Made by a program: the position numbers and the translations under genes. Source: Candidatus Poribacteria bacterium (GTDB taxonomy: Bacteria; Poribacteria; WGA-4E; WGA-3G). From it: a stretch of DNA of 54,484 bases. Below, piece by piece: positions 17,115-25,723 of this stretch (the first letter of the stretch is position 1; each line of letters opens with the position of its first letter). The notes beneath the pieces were generated by a model, which was given only the letters and a program-made list of their open reading frames with translations, had not been told where the DNA came from and made no database searches. The stretch lies in assembly GCA_022819945.1 (NCBI GenBank), contig JAJEGI010000153.1:1-54484 (forward strand), given 5' to 3'.

Positions 17115-17900
17115 ATGAAAGCCATTATAATTTGCTTCGCGATCATTACCATTAGCTTAACCTTCACAGTCCAAACTTACGCGGAGATCGACCTTGAAAC
17201 CGCACGCGGAATTTGGCTCCTTGACGAAGGGGCAGGCACTGCTATCAACGATATGTCTGGAAACGAGAATCACGGTGAACTTCAAGGCGGACAATGGGTC
17301 GAAGGCCCTGACGGTGGTTCCGCACTCAGCCTAAACGGAAACAATGATCGGGTTATCATCCAAGACTCCGATAGCCTGTACCTGCAGAACGCGTGGACCA
17401 TCACTTCATGGGTGTTTGTCAACACAACCGAGAACGGTTTTGGACATATTCTCGGCAAAAGACCGGCATCTGGAACGGTGGCGAATTACGCATTCAGGAC
17501 GAGTGGCAACGGCACCGGATGGGAAGCATACTACGCACGAGACGGCTGGAAAGGTGCCTGGAATCAAGGAAGCGTAAAGAAAGGTGAATGGTTGTATATG
17601 ACAGCAACTTATGACGGAACAGATACCATCAAGATCTATGAAAATGGATCTGAAATCGGTTCTGTTGGTGGAATGGGTGGACCAGCACCTCGGAATGATA
17701 CTGAGGTCAATATTGGCGGTTGGACTAACAACACCTCTGAGACACTTGACGGCATGCTCTCTGAGGTCGCACTTTTTAGTGTCGCGCTGGAAGAAGAAGA
17801 CATAAACTTTCTCATGGACCATGGGCTATCGTCCGTATTCACCGCTGTTGAACCCTCCGACAAACTCGCAACAACATGGGCAGGTATTAAATCCCGATAA
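17115..17900 (+). CDS. Secreted LamG protein, tandem copy 1
   Basis: A 261-residue exported protein: signal peptide MKAIIICFAIITISLTF, cleavage probably after TYA, then a single LamG/concanavalin-like domain (ARGIWLLDEGAGTAINDMSG, then ALSLNGNNDRVIIQDS, ITSWVFVN, WLYMTATYDG, IKIYENGSEIG and LDGMLSEVALFSVALEEEDI). It ends with VEPSDKLATTWAGIKSR, the tail also found on five other secreted proteins here. It is a close paralogue of the next gene, with collinear similarity across the whole length, so the two arose by tandem duplication. AAGGAG precedes the ATG by 5 bases. Likely a cell-surface or extracellular glycan-binding protein; no catalytic residues. Confidence 0.8.
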   Translation: MKAIIICFAIITISLTFTVQTYAEIDLETARGIWLLDEGAGTAINDMSGNENHGELQGGQWVEGPDGGSALSLNGNNDRVIIQDSDSLYLQNAWTITSWVFVNTTENGFGHILGKRPASGTVANYAFRTSGNGTGWEAYYARDGWKGAWNQGSVKKGEWLYMTATYDGTDTIKIYENGSEIGSVGGMGGPAPRNDTEVNIGGWTNNTSETLDGMLSEVALFSVALEEEDINFLMDHGLSSVFTAVEPSDKLATTWAGIKSR

Positions 17901-17982
17901 TAGATGCAGCCAATTAGGTGTGGTCGGTGTATCACCTGAACATCTAACTGCACCTGTTTGGCAGCTTTTTAAGGAGACAAAA

Positions 17983-18762
17983 ATGAAAGCCATTATAACT
18001 TGTTTAGCGATCATCACCATCGGTCTGACCTTCACAGTCCAAACTTATGCAGAGGTCGACTTTGAAACCGCACGCGGAATTTGGCTACTTGACGAAGGTA
18101 AAGGCGAGAAAATTGAGGATATTTCCGGGAACGACAACCACGGTGAACTTCAAGGTGGAAAATGGGCCAAAGGTCCTGACGGTCCCGCCCTCAGTTTAAA
18201 CGGCGTGAATGACCGAGTTATCATCCCAGATTCCAAGAGTTTGTATCTCGAAGAGGCGTGGTCAATCACCTCATGGGTATTTGTCAACAAATCCGAAACC
18301 GGTTACGGACATATTCTCGGCAAAAGACCCGCAGCCGGTACGATAGCCAATTACGCATTCAGGACAAGCAGCAGCGGCACCGGTTGGGAAGCATACTTTG
18401 CAAATAACGGTTGGAAAGGTGCCTGGAATCAAGGAAACGTCAAGAAAGATGTCTGGTTGTATATGACAGCGACCTATGACGCAAAGGATACCATCAAAAT
18501 CTACGAAAATGGTGTCGAAATCGCTTCGGTTGGTGGGATGGGTAAACCAGGCCCCCAAAATGACACTGATGTTAACATCGGCGGCTGGACCCAAAACACT
18601 TCGGAGACGCTTGACGGTATGCTCTATGAGGTCGCACTCTTCGATTCCGTACTCGAACCAGACGATATAAATGATCTGATGGAGCAGGGATTAGTGACAC
18701 TCATGCCTGTTGAACCTGCTGGCAAACTCGCAACGACATGGGGGAGCCTCAAATCTCAATAA
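17983..18762 (+). CDS. Secreted LamG protein, tandem copy 2
   Basis: A 259-residue paralogue of the preceding gene with the same signal peptide style (MKAIITCLAIITIGLTF, cleavage after TYA), one LamG domain and the tail VEPAGKLATTWGSLKSQ. The frame is open upstream into the end of copy 1, but AAGGAG stands 6 bases before the ATG at 17983 and the signal peptide begins there, which settles the start. Differences from copy 1 lie mainly in surface loops and the acidic C-terminal helix, while signal peptide, domain core and tail are kept, implying that the tail is under selection. Ligand unknown. Confidence 0.8.
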   Translation: MKAIITCLAIITIGLTFTVQTYAEVDFETARGIWLLDEGKGEKIEDISGNDNHGELQGGKWAKGPDGPALSLNGVNDRVIIPDSKSLYLEEAWSITSWVFVNKSETGYGHILGKRPAAGTIANYAFRTSSSGTGWEAYFANNGWKGAWNQGNVKKDVWLYMTATYDAKDTIKIYENGVEIASVGGMGKPGPQNDTDVNIGGWTQNTSETLDGMLYEVALFDSVLEPDDINDLMEQGLVTLMPVEPAGKLATTWGSLKSQ

Positions 18763-18856
18763 TTAATAGATTAAGCAAACCCAGCGCCGCTGGTTCGCTA
18801 ACATAACTGGACTGGCTGCCCAGTTTTGCAGATATTAGCAGCTTAACGGAATCCGC

Positions 18857-20005
18857 ATGGCTGAACATATTGAACGCGCACGAGCACTGAATCGTCAGGC
18901 ATGTGAATACATCGATCAAGGACAACTTGACGCAGCGAAAGATGCTTTAAATGAAGCGATTCGTCTCGCGCCCGATCTTGCAGCACCACACACCAATCTC
19001 GGTGCCTTGTACGCGTGGGAAGGTGAATTGGACGAAGCCATCGCTTTACATCTCAAAGCACGCCGCCTCGATCCAAATCTCTCAGCACCGCATACTAACC
19101 TCGGTGTCGCTTATGCCTGGCAAGGGAAACTCGACGCAGCATTTCAATCGCTTAAGACCGCACTTCAGTGTAACCCCGACTCCGCCGAAGCACATACAAA
19201 CTTAGGGTTCGTCTATATCTGTCAAGGGAAACTTGATGCGGCTATAACCGCATCAGAAAAGGCGATTCAACTCGGTGATGGTGGAGAAGCACAGTTGAAT
19301 CTTGGATTGATTTACAGTTGGCAAGGACAATTCGACGCAGCGATTAAACTTTATCGAAACGCGCTTGAAACCGATCCAACCCTCGCGGAACCCCACAACA
19401 ACCTCGGATTCGTCTATCTATTACAAGGTGAACCTGAGCGCGCCATTGATGCGTTCAAGACTTCAATTGAACATGGTGGTGGTGAAGAACCGCATACCAA
19501 TCTTGGACTTGTGTACAGTTGGCAAGGGAAACATGATGAGGCGATTGCCTTGCACAAGGAAGCATTGGAGATGGCGCCCGATTCAACGGAAGTGCAAACC
19601 AATCTCGGTTTCATCTATATTTGCCAAAACAGACTCGACGAAGCAAAGGTTTTGTTAGAAGGCGCAATTCGTAGCGACCCAAATGCTGCAGAGGCAAACA
19701 CTAACCTCGGCATTATCCACGCCTACCAAGGCAACGTTGAAGCAGCTATCGCTGCGCACAAAAAGGCTGGATCAATCGCTGAAGCGCACAACAATTTGGG
19801 AATCGCCTACTATCAACAAGGCAAACGCGATGCCGCAATCACTGAATTCAAAGCGGCGATCGAAGCCGAAGATTTGCAAGAAGCACATACCAATCTTTCG
19901 ATGGTAACCGGTAGTTTGGAAACTATAGATGCATCAAAACTCCATGCGTCGCCAATTGGCGTGCCAATGGGTGTTCCCGCTGTATGGTGTGAATTCGTGG
20001 ATTAA
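18857..20005 (+). CDS. Tetratricopeptide repeat protein
   Basis: A 382-residue protein made almost entirely of about ten TPR units of 32-34 residues, each with the pattern AHTNLG-x-V-Y-x-x-Q-G-K-L-D-A-A. It has no signal peptide or membrane segment, so it is a cytosolic scaffold. The repeats end about 35 residues before the C-terminus, which has the tail IGVPMGVPAVWCEFVD, without known function. It lies between the LamG pair and the sulfatase, 55 bases from the latter, and may be co-transcribed with it. TPR proteins bring partners together; the partner here is not evident. Confidence 0.85.
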   Translation: MAEHIERARALNRQACEYIDQGQLDAAKDALNEAIRLAPDLAAPHTNLGALYAWEGELDEAIALHLKARRLDPNLSAPHTNLGVAYAWQGKLDAAFQSLKTALQCNPDSAEAHTNLGFVYICQGKLDAAITASEKAIQLGDGGEAQLNLGLIYSWQGQFDAAIKLYRNALETDPTLAEPHNNLGFVYLLQGEPERAIDAFKTSIEHGGGEEPHTNLGLVYSWQGKHDEAIALHKEALEMAPDSTEVQTNLGFIYICQNRLDEAKVLLEGAIRSDPNAAEANTNLGIIHAYQGNVEAAIAAHKKAGSIAEAHNNLGIAYYQQGKRDAAITEFKAAIEAEDLQEAHTNLSMVTGSLETIDASKLHASPIGVPMGVPAVWCEFVD

Positions 20006-20059
20006 AAAACTAACATCGTATCATCACGCCTCTCACACAATATATTTATTGGAAAAATT

Positions 20060-21337
20060 ATGACAAAATTGCCTAACATTCTTCTTATTCTCGCCGACGA
20101 TCACGGTTACGGCGATATTTCAGCACACGACGGTCCATCAATCCAGACACCAAACATCGACCGAATCGCCGCAGAGGGAACGCGGTTTACCAGATTTTAT
20201 GCTAACTCTTCCGTCTGTTCCCCAAGTCGAGCATCCCTCATGACGGGACGCTACCCCGATAGAGTGGGAGTGCCCGGCGTAATCCGCACTCACCCCGAAA
20301 ACAACTGGGGCTACTTCCAACAGGACGCGGTCACGTTTCCTTCAGCATTAAAACAGAAGGATTACTGTACCGCACTTATCGGCAAATGGCACCTCGGACT
20401 CGAACCAGAGAACCATCCGTGTCAACGCGGCTTCGATCATTTTCACGGATTTCTCGGTGATATGATGGACGACTATTACACGCATCTCCGACACAATATA
20501 AACTACATGCAGCACGGTTTTGACACCATTGATCCGAGGGGACACGCCACAGACCTCTTCACAGAATGGAGTATGGACTTCGTCCGTGCACAAGCGCAAG
20601 CGTCCGATCCTTTTTTCCTTTACCTCGCTTATAACGCACCGCACACACCGATCCAACCGCCGGATGAATGGATAACGCGGGTACAGGAACGCGAACCCGA
20701 TATTTCGCCACAACGCGCAAAATACATCGCACTCGTTGAACACATGGATGCAGGTATCGGACGCGTACTCAATACGCTTGAAGATACCGACCAACTGTCC
20801 AATACGCTCGTTATCTATACATCCGACAACGGTGGACAGATAAATGTCGGAGCGCATAACGGTCCGCTACGCGGGCAAAAAGGTGAGATGTACGAAGGCG
20901 GTATCCGAGTGCCTACGTGTGCAATGTGGCCCGGATATATTTCAGAAGGACACGTCACGGATCAGGTTGCGTTACTCATGGACATCTTCCCTACAGTCTG
21001 TGAGGCAACCGGTGTACCAATCCCACAAAGTATCGAAGGACGTTCAATCTGGCAGACACTCCAAGGCGAACAGCAGGACTTCTCGGAGCGTGTACTCTAC
21101 TGGTTGCGAAGAGAAGGAGGGCAACGGTTTTTGGGACACTGCCAGCATGCCATCCGGCGTGGCGACATCAAATTGTTGCACAACAGTCCGTTTGAACCGT
21201 TGGAACTTTACAACCTATCAAACGACCCACTGGAAACGAGGGACAACGCGCAGACAGAGACAGCACTTTTTAGAGAAATGCGCCAACTCTTTCAGGTAGA
21301 AACGCAGAAAGCGGGACGTGTGCCGTGGCAACAATAA
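20060..21337 (+). CDS. Type I sulfatase
   Basis: A 425-residue arylsulfatase-family enzyme. The metal-site start is NILLILADDHGYGD (D13, D14), the formylglycine motif is C53-S-P-S-R57 followed by ASLMTGR, and later landmarks are IGKWHLG, YNAPHTPIQPP and YTSDNGG. Cys-type motifs need conversion to formylglycine by FGE or an anaerobic enzyme; the SUMF1-domain proteins downstream lack the catalytic cysteines and are poor candidates for this. No signal peptide is apparent, so it may act in the cytosol on imported sulfated sugars. The substrate is unknown, but GH95 fucosidase and UxuA-like genes nearby make a sulfated polysaccharide plausible. Confidence 0.9.
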   Translation: MTKLPNILLILADDHGYGDISAHDGPSIQTPNIDRIAAEGTRFTRFYANSSVCSPSRASLMTGRYPDRVGVPGVIRTHPENNWGYFQQDAVTFPSALKQKDYCTALIGKWHLGLEPENHPCQRGFDHFHGFLGDMMDDYYTHLRHNINYMQHGFDTIDPRGHATDLFTEWSMDFVRAQAQASDPFFLYLAYNAPHTPIQPPDEWITRVQEREPDISPQRAKYIALVEHMDAGIGRVLNTLEDTDQLSNTLVIYTSDNGGQINVGAHNGPLRGQKGEMYEGGIRVPTCAMWPGYISEGHVTDQVALLMDIFPTVCEATGVPIPQSIEGRSIWQTLQGEQQDFSERVLYWLRREGGQRFLGHCQHAIRRGDIKLLHNSPFEPLELYNLSNDPLETRDNAQTETALFREMRQLFQVETQKAGRVPWQQ

Positions 21338-21419
21338 TCGTTCTATTCTATCGAGTGAGTTCACATTAGCAAAGTTTCGATTTCGTCTCGTTCTTGAAGA
21401 TGTATGGATTGTAAACCGC

Positions 21420-21449
21420 TTGAGCGATTGCATCAAAATATGCTATACT
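21420..21449 (+). promoter_or_regulatory. Probable promoter of the ankyrin gene
   Basis: TTGAGC at 21420-21425 and TATACT at 21444-21449, spacer 18, with TGC just before the -10 box (extended -10). It lies about 40 bases upstream of the TTG start at 21488. Confidence 0.5.
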
Positions 21450-21487
21450 TAAGCGAAACATTCAACATTGAAAAGGAGGATGCTATT

Positions 21488-22393
21488 TTGAAGCAGCAAC
21501 AAAATGGACCCGAGGTATCAGAACCTGATGACGCTTTTGACGCATCCGTCAATTACTCCCAGAGAAAAGATGTCAACAATGAGGTCAAGCAGATGGAAAA
21601 ACACAGTTATATCTCTCTGCATGATGCCGCGCGCGACAACGCGCATGAAGCAGTAGCAGCGTTATTAGAAAATGGAGCCGATGTCAACGCAAAAGACAAA
21701 TATGGCTACCCGCCTCTGCACTGGGCAGCTTGGCATAATTCTTATGAAGCAGCAGCAGTGTTATTAGCAAATGGCGCAAATGTCAACGCAAAGAACGATA
21801 AGGACTTTAATCCATTGCACTGGGCAGCTTGGAACAATGGACATGAAACGGCAGCAGTCTTGTTAGAAAATGGCGCAAATGTTAACGCAAGGAATGAAGA
21901 TGGTGATACACCGCTGCACTGGGCAGCTTGGCGTAATGTTTACGAGGCAAAAGGCGTATCACTGGAAGGCTACACAAACAGCAATCCGACAGATAAATCC
22001 GGTTATACCCTCTTGCACTGGGCAGCTTGGCGTAATGCCTATAAAACAGCGGTAATGCTCCTTGAAAATGGGGCTGAGACCAACGCAGCAAATCACAAAG
22101 GTTATACCCCCCTGCACATCACAGCAGAGGACGACACCGCCGAAGTCGCAGCAGTGTTGTTAGAAAATGGCGCAAATGTCAACGCAAAGGACGAAAACGG
22201 TGATACACCCTTGCACGTTGCGGCAGCCCACAACGCACACGAAACAGCAACAGTGTTGTTAGAAAACGGGGCTGATACGAGGGCAACGAACGGCAATCAG
22301 CATACACCTTTGCACATCGCCGCAGAAAAGAAAGCACATGAGACGGTCAAGGTACTCTGCGATCACCGAGAGCGGAAGGGGTGGTCATGGTAA
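21488..22393 (+). CDS. Ankyrin repeat protein
   Basis: A 301-residue protein with about seven ankyrin repeats of 33 residues from residue 38 on, each with the pattern G-x-TPLHxAA-x-N-x-x-E-x-A-x-VLLENGANVNAK. The middle repeats share the unusual consensus LHWAAW-x-N, so they arose by recent internal duplication. No signal peptide or membrane segment is seen; it is probably a cytosolic protein-binding scaffold. The frame is open to an ATG at 21404, but that lies upstream of the -10 box; AAGGAGG at 21473-21479 is 8 bases before a TTG at 21488, which I take as the start. A short segment before the repeats is polar and acidic. Confidence 0.8.
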   Translation: MKQQQNGPEVSEPDDAFDASVNYSQRKDVNNEVKQMEKHSYISLHDAARDNAHEAVAALLENGADVNAKDKYGYPPLHWAAWHNSYEAAAVLLANGANVNAKNDKDFNPLHWAAWNNGHETAAVLLENGANVNARNEDGDTPLHWAAWRNVYEAKGVSLEGYTNSNPTDKSGYTLLHWAAWRNAYKTAVMLLENGAETNAANHKGYTPLHITAEDDTAEVAAVLLENGANVNAKDENGDTPLHVAAAHNAHETATVLLENGADTRATNGNQHTPLHIAAEKKAHETVKVLCDHRERKGWSW

Positions 22394-22723
22394 TCGTGCT
22401 TCCGCTATCCAGCAAAAGTGCCATTCCCCAGAGATGGAAAAAACGAACCTAAATGTTATCAGTGAAACAACGCAAATAGGTTAAAACCACAGCAGACTCA
22501 CCTAACAATATCCACTACACCTCTGTAACCTCTTATCACGCGCAGTTTGCTGTGGCGACACGCGTTCGTTAAGTTAAAATTCTACACTTTCACAAGGGGA
22601 TGCGATTTTGTGTAAACAATACACCATACCTAACGCGTTAAAAGCGGAAGACACTCTGAATACATCGACAAAAAATAATCCAGAACCACAAATATACACC
22701 CGCTGGGACCGAAGAAGGAGAAG
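22394..22723. other. Intergenic region before the Hsp70 gene
   Basis: This 330-base gap has no long gene. CCACAGCA at 22487-22494 and TGCTGTGG at 22548-22555 form an 8-base inverted repeat with a 53-base gap, which could be an operator or hairpin. AAGGGGATGCGATTTTG at 22594-22610 resembles the ribosome-site/start segment of the ankyrin gene (AAGGAGGATGCTATTTTG at 21473-21490), which introduces a short frame into the Hsp70 start. No terminator or clear sigma-70 promoter was seen. Confidence 0.5.
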
Positions 22724-22727
22724 ATGA
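22608..22727 (+). CDS. Possible 39-codon leader peptide ahead of Hsp70
   Basis: A TTG with AAGGGG 8 bases upstream opens a 39-codon frame (MCKQYTIPNALKAEDTL and onward) ending in five basic residues and a TGA that overlaps the Hsp70 start (ATGATG). Overlapping stop and start would let translation of the leader feed into Hsp70. It has no homologue I recognise and could be chance. The start context copies that of the ankyrin gene. Confidence 0.3.
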   Translation: MCKQYTIPNALKAEDTLNTSTKNNPEPQIYTRWDRRRRR

Positions 22728-24322
22728 TGGGTAAAGTTGTTGGTATTGATTTGGGGACAACGTTCTCAGCCATCGCACACGTTGACGAATATGGGCAACC
22801 CGAAATTATCCCGAACGCCGAAAGCGACCGGATTACGCCATCGGTGACGATGTTTGAGGAAGACCTCGTTACTGTTGGGAAAATCGCCAAACAGAACGCC
22901 AGAGCTGTTCCAGAACAGATCGTCGAATTCGCCAAACGCGAGATGGGGAAATCAAAAGAGACGTTTTTTCGCACTTTTAATGACAACAACTATTCACCGG
23001 AAGAACTCTCCGCACTGATCTTGACGAAACTCAAACAGGATGCAGAAGCATATCTTAATACTGAAGTCACCGACGCTGTTATCACTGTCCCCGCCTATTT
23101 TCGCGACGCAGAACGTGAAGCCACCCGCAACGCCGGTAAAATTGCTGGGTTGAAGGTTTTGCAGGTTTTGAATGAACCCACTGCGGCCGCGCTCGCTTAT
23201 GGAATTGATCAGATCGGAACCGACCAGAACGTATTTGTATTTGATCTCGGCGGTGGCACCTTCGATGTAACTATTATGAACGTCTGCGAATCCAAAATAC
23301 AGATGCTCGCCACGAACGGTGATCACAGACTCGGCGGTAAAGACTGGGACGATAAAATTATTACCTATGTCGCAGAGATGTTTGAGATAGAACACGGCGA
23401 AAATCCGTTACAGGACCTCCACGCATATCAAGACCTTCAGCTGGATGCAATCGGCGCGAAAGAGTCTTTATCGCGGCGCGAAAAAGCACGCATCGTTTGC
23501 GGATACAACGGCAAAACAACACACGTGGAATTGACTCGTGAAAAATTCGAGGAACTCACCGCCGAACTCCTCGAGCGGTGCCGAGTCCTATGCGATGTAG
23601 TCCTCTCCGAAGGAAGCATGACATGGGCAGATATTGATAAGATCCTATTGGTAGGAGGCTCAACCCGAATGCCAATGGTGAGAGAAATGATCGCAAACAT
23701 CAGCGGTAAAGAGATCAACCCTAATGAAATTAATCCCGACGAAGCCGTCGCGCTCGGCGCAGCGGTCCAAGGGACACTCCGTCAGATTTCCGAAGCGGAC
23801 ACCGGAACGGCAGATGTATCCGATGCCGTTATTGAACGGTTCATTGGACCGGATGGTGCCCCTAAAGTGACTGTGACTGATGGTGCCACACACAACCTCG
23901 GACTTGTTGTTCTTAACGCAGCACGCGAATCCATTATCCATGTAATGATCCCCAAAATGACTGCTATTCCTTGTGAGATGGCGGATCAGTTTGGAACGGT
24001 GGACAACAACCAACGTTCAGTCTTGATTGAGGTTGTTCAGAGCCTTGAACAGGATCAACGCAAGGATGAAATAGACCTATTTGACGAATATAAATTGGGT
24101 GAATGTACGCTCGAACTACCACCAGGGCTACCAGAAGGTTCTCCAATTCATGTTACCTACAGATACAATTTAGACCAAGTACTTGAAGTGACCGCTAAAT
24201 CCCTGAGTAACGGCGGGGCAACGGCAGTTTATGACGTCTTTTCCATCATTAAGCGACCCACGCTTGATGATAACGCAGTCGCAAAGGCACGAACAGACCT
24301 ACAAGATTTGACCGTCGAGTAA
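22724..24322 (+). CDS. Hsp70-family ATPase with short C-terminus
   Basis: A 532-residue DnaK-like protein. The ATPase domain is clear: VVGIDLGTTFSAIAHVDEYG (phosphate 1), NEPTAAALAYG, VFVFDLGGGTFDVTIM (phosphate 2) and ILLVGGSTRMPMVREM (adenosine). After about residue 380 the substrate-binding part is reduced to a beta sandwich of about 150 residues without the helical lid of DnaK (about 640 residues), so it is not the housekeeping chaperone. It uses ATP to hold or release client proteins. The ATG at 22724 is 3 bases from AAGGAG; the next ATG (22727) has better spacing and is equally likely. Three proteins with a J-like segment follow from 91 bases downstream, suggesting dedicated co-chaperones. 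Confidence 0.85.
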   Translation: MMGKVVGIDLGTTFSAIAHVDEYGQPEIIPNAESDRITPSVTMFEEDLVTVGKIAKQNARAVPEQIVEFAKREMGKSKETFFRTFNDNNYSPEELSALILTKLKQDAEAYLNTEVTDAVITVPAYFRDAEREATRNAGKIAGLKVLQVLNEPTAAALAYGIDQIGTDQNVFVFDLGGGTFDVTIMNVCESKIQMLATNGDHRLGGKDWDDKIITYVAEMFEIEHGENPLQDLHAYQDLQLDAIGAKESLSRREKARIVCGYNGKTTHVELTREKFEELTAELLERCRVLCDVVLSEGSMTWADIDKILLVGGSTRMPMVREMIANISGKEINPNEINPDEAVALGAAVQGTLRQISEADTGTADVSDAVIERFIGPDGAPKVTVTDGATHNLGLVVLNAARESIIHVMIPKMTAIPCEMADQFGTVDNNQRSVLIEVVQSLEQDQRKDEIDLFDEYKLGECTLELPPGLPEGSPIHVTYRYNLDQVLEVTAKSLSNGGATAVYDVFSIIKRPTLDDNAVAKARTDLQDLTVE

Positions 24323-24413
24323 ATTGGTGTTCCGAATATAGTGTCGCACTTTCTAATAGTCGCAATCTGTAATTTTAATCTCTACGCCCTTAAATACACA
24401 CAAGGACTCCAGT

Positions 24414-25688
24414 ATGTCCAAACGCGATGAATTCGTTACAATTATCAGCACGCTCAGAGCAGCTTCGCCGACCATCACTGACAAACAACGCATCGGACTT
24501 CTCCAACAAGCTACCCAGAATTATGGACTTTCTGCTCAAGAAGCCGCCGCAATTCTGAAAGACCTCAACCTGGTTGTCGGCGAGGAGGTAAACTACTTTG
24601 ACATTTTGGGCTTTTCGATTGAAGAGATCGAAAGTCTAAATGAAGATGCCATCGTCAATCTCGTTGAGACTGCTCACAAAAAACGCTATAGCGCGTCGTT
24701 ACGCGCAGGTGGACGCATCCGTCCCGATGGCAAAACAGAGGAACAATGGCGGACGATCCTCAATCAAGCGCGAGATACTCTCAAAGACCCCCAGAAACGT
24801 CGTACACATATCGCAACGCTTGAAACCGAACTTATCTCTACAGCAGAATCTCTCGAACCTAAGCCAATGTCCTCAAATACATCAGCACATGATGAGATGG
24901 CACTTATTTCGGCGGGTGAGTTCCAGATGGGCAGTAACGACAATGGTACAGAGGCACACGAGAAACCTATTCATACCGTCTACATTGATGCATTTTATAT
25001 CGACAAATACCCAGTGACGAACGCACAATATAAGAAATTTGTCGATGCTAACCCACTATGGCGCAAACCCAAGTGGTTTAAGAACCGCATTTCTCGGAGA
25101 TACCACGATGGCGACTATCTAAGACACTGGACCGAGGATGACTATCCAGACGGAAAAGCCGACTATCCCGTGAATTGGGTGAGCTGGTATGCAGCAATGG
25201 CGTACGCACAGTGGGCTGGTAAGCGGTTACCAACAGAAGCAGAATGGGAGAAAGCGGCGCGCGGAGGGTTGACGCATCAAAAATATCCGTGGGGGAATTC
25301 AATAGATGCAAGCAAGGCAAACTTTGGTAAGAATGTTGGAGAGACTACATCTGTAGGAAAATATCCCGCGAACGGCTACGGCTTGTATGACATGGTAGGC
25401 AATCTATTTGAGTGGTGTCTCGATAGATGGGACAACGGCTTCTATGCATCCGCCTCACGGAATAATCCTGTTTCAGATGGCAATATAGTAAGTATAATAG
25501 ATAATTTTACAGAATCTAAAGAATTTCGCGTGGTACGGGGGGGTTCTTGGCATACGCCTGCACAGGACCTGCGAATCGCCAAGCGCAACATGGATATGCC
25601 GAAGCTCACAACCTCTATTATCGGTTTTCGCTGTGTGAAGGATGTGATACCTTCAATTAATGCTCAATCCTTTTACCATTTTCGATAA
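24414..25688 (+). CDS. J-like/SUMF1-fold fusion protein, paralogue 1
   Basis: A 424-residue protein with a three-part layout shared by the next two genes. Residues 1-58 are a helical lead (SPTITDKQRIGLLQQA, then LSAQEAAAILKDLNLVVGEE). Residues 60-131 look like a J domain: NYFDILGFS, a long helix ending AHKKRYSASLR, then R103-P-D105 where DnaJ proteins have HPD, then ILNQARDTLKDPQKRR. A polar linker leads to a SUMF1 / C-type-lectin-fold domain from about 160 to 415 (ISAGEFQMGS, KYPVTNAQYKKF, RLPTEAEWEKAARGG, GNLFEWC, RVVRGGSW, GFRCV). The Cys pair of true formylglycine-generating enzymes is absent from the GGSW segment, so it is probably a binding protein. It follows Hsp70 closely. Cytosolic; function inferred. 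Confidence 0.75.
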   Translation: MSKRDEFVTIISTLRAASPTITDKQRIGLLQQATQNYGLSAQEAAAILKDLNLVVGEEVNYFDILGFSIEEIESLNEDAIVNLVETAHKKRYSASLRAGGRIRPDGKTEEQWRTILNQARDTLKDPQKRRTHIATLETELISTAESLEPKPMSSNTSAHDEMALISAGEFQMGSNDNGTEAHEKPIHTVYIDAFYIDKYPVTNAQYKKFVDANPLWRKPKWFKNRISRRYHDGDYLRHWTEDDYPDGKADYPVNWVSWYAAMAYAQWAGKRLPTEAEWEKAARGGLTHQKYPWGNSIDASKANFGKNVGETTSVGKYPANGYGLYDMVGNLFEWCLDRWDNGFYASASRNNPVSDGNIVSIIDNFTESKEFRVVRGGSWHTPAQDLRIAKRNMDMPKLTTSIIGFRCVKDVIPSINAQSFYHFR

Positions 25689-25723
25689 ACTCGCAAATCC
25701 GTAAGTCTTGGAAGGAATAACAA

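Noticed and set aside
22724..24322. The Hsp70 as the housekeeping DnaK
   Set aside because: It lacks the helical lid region, is about 100 residues short, and no grpE, dnaJ or hrcA is adjacent.
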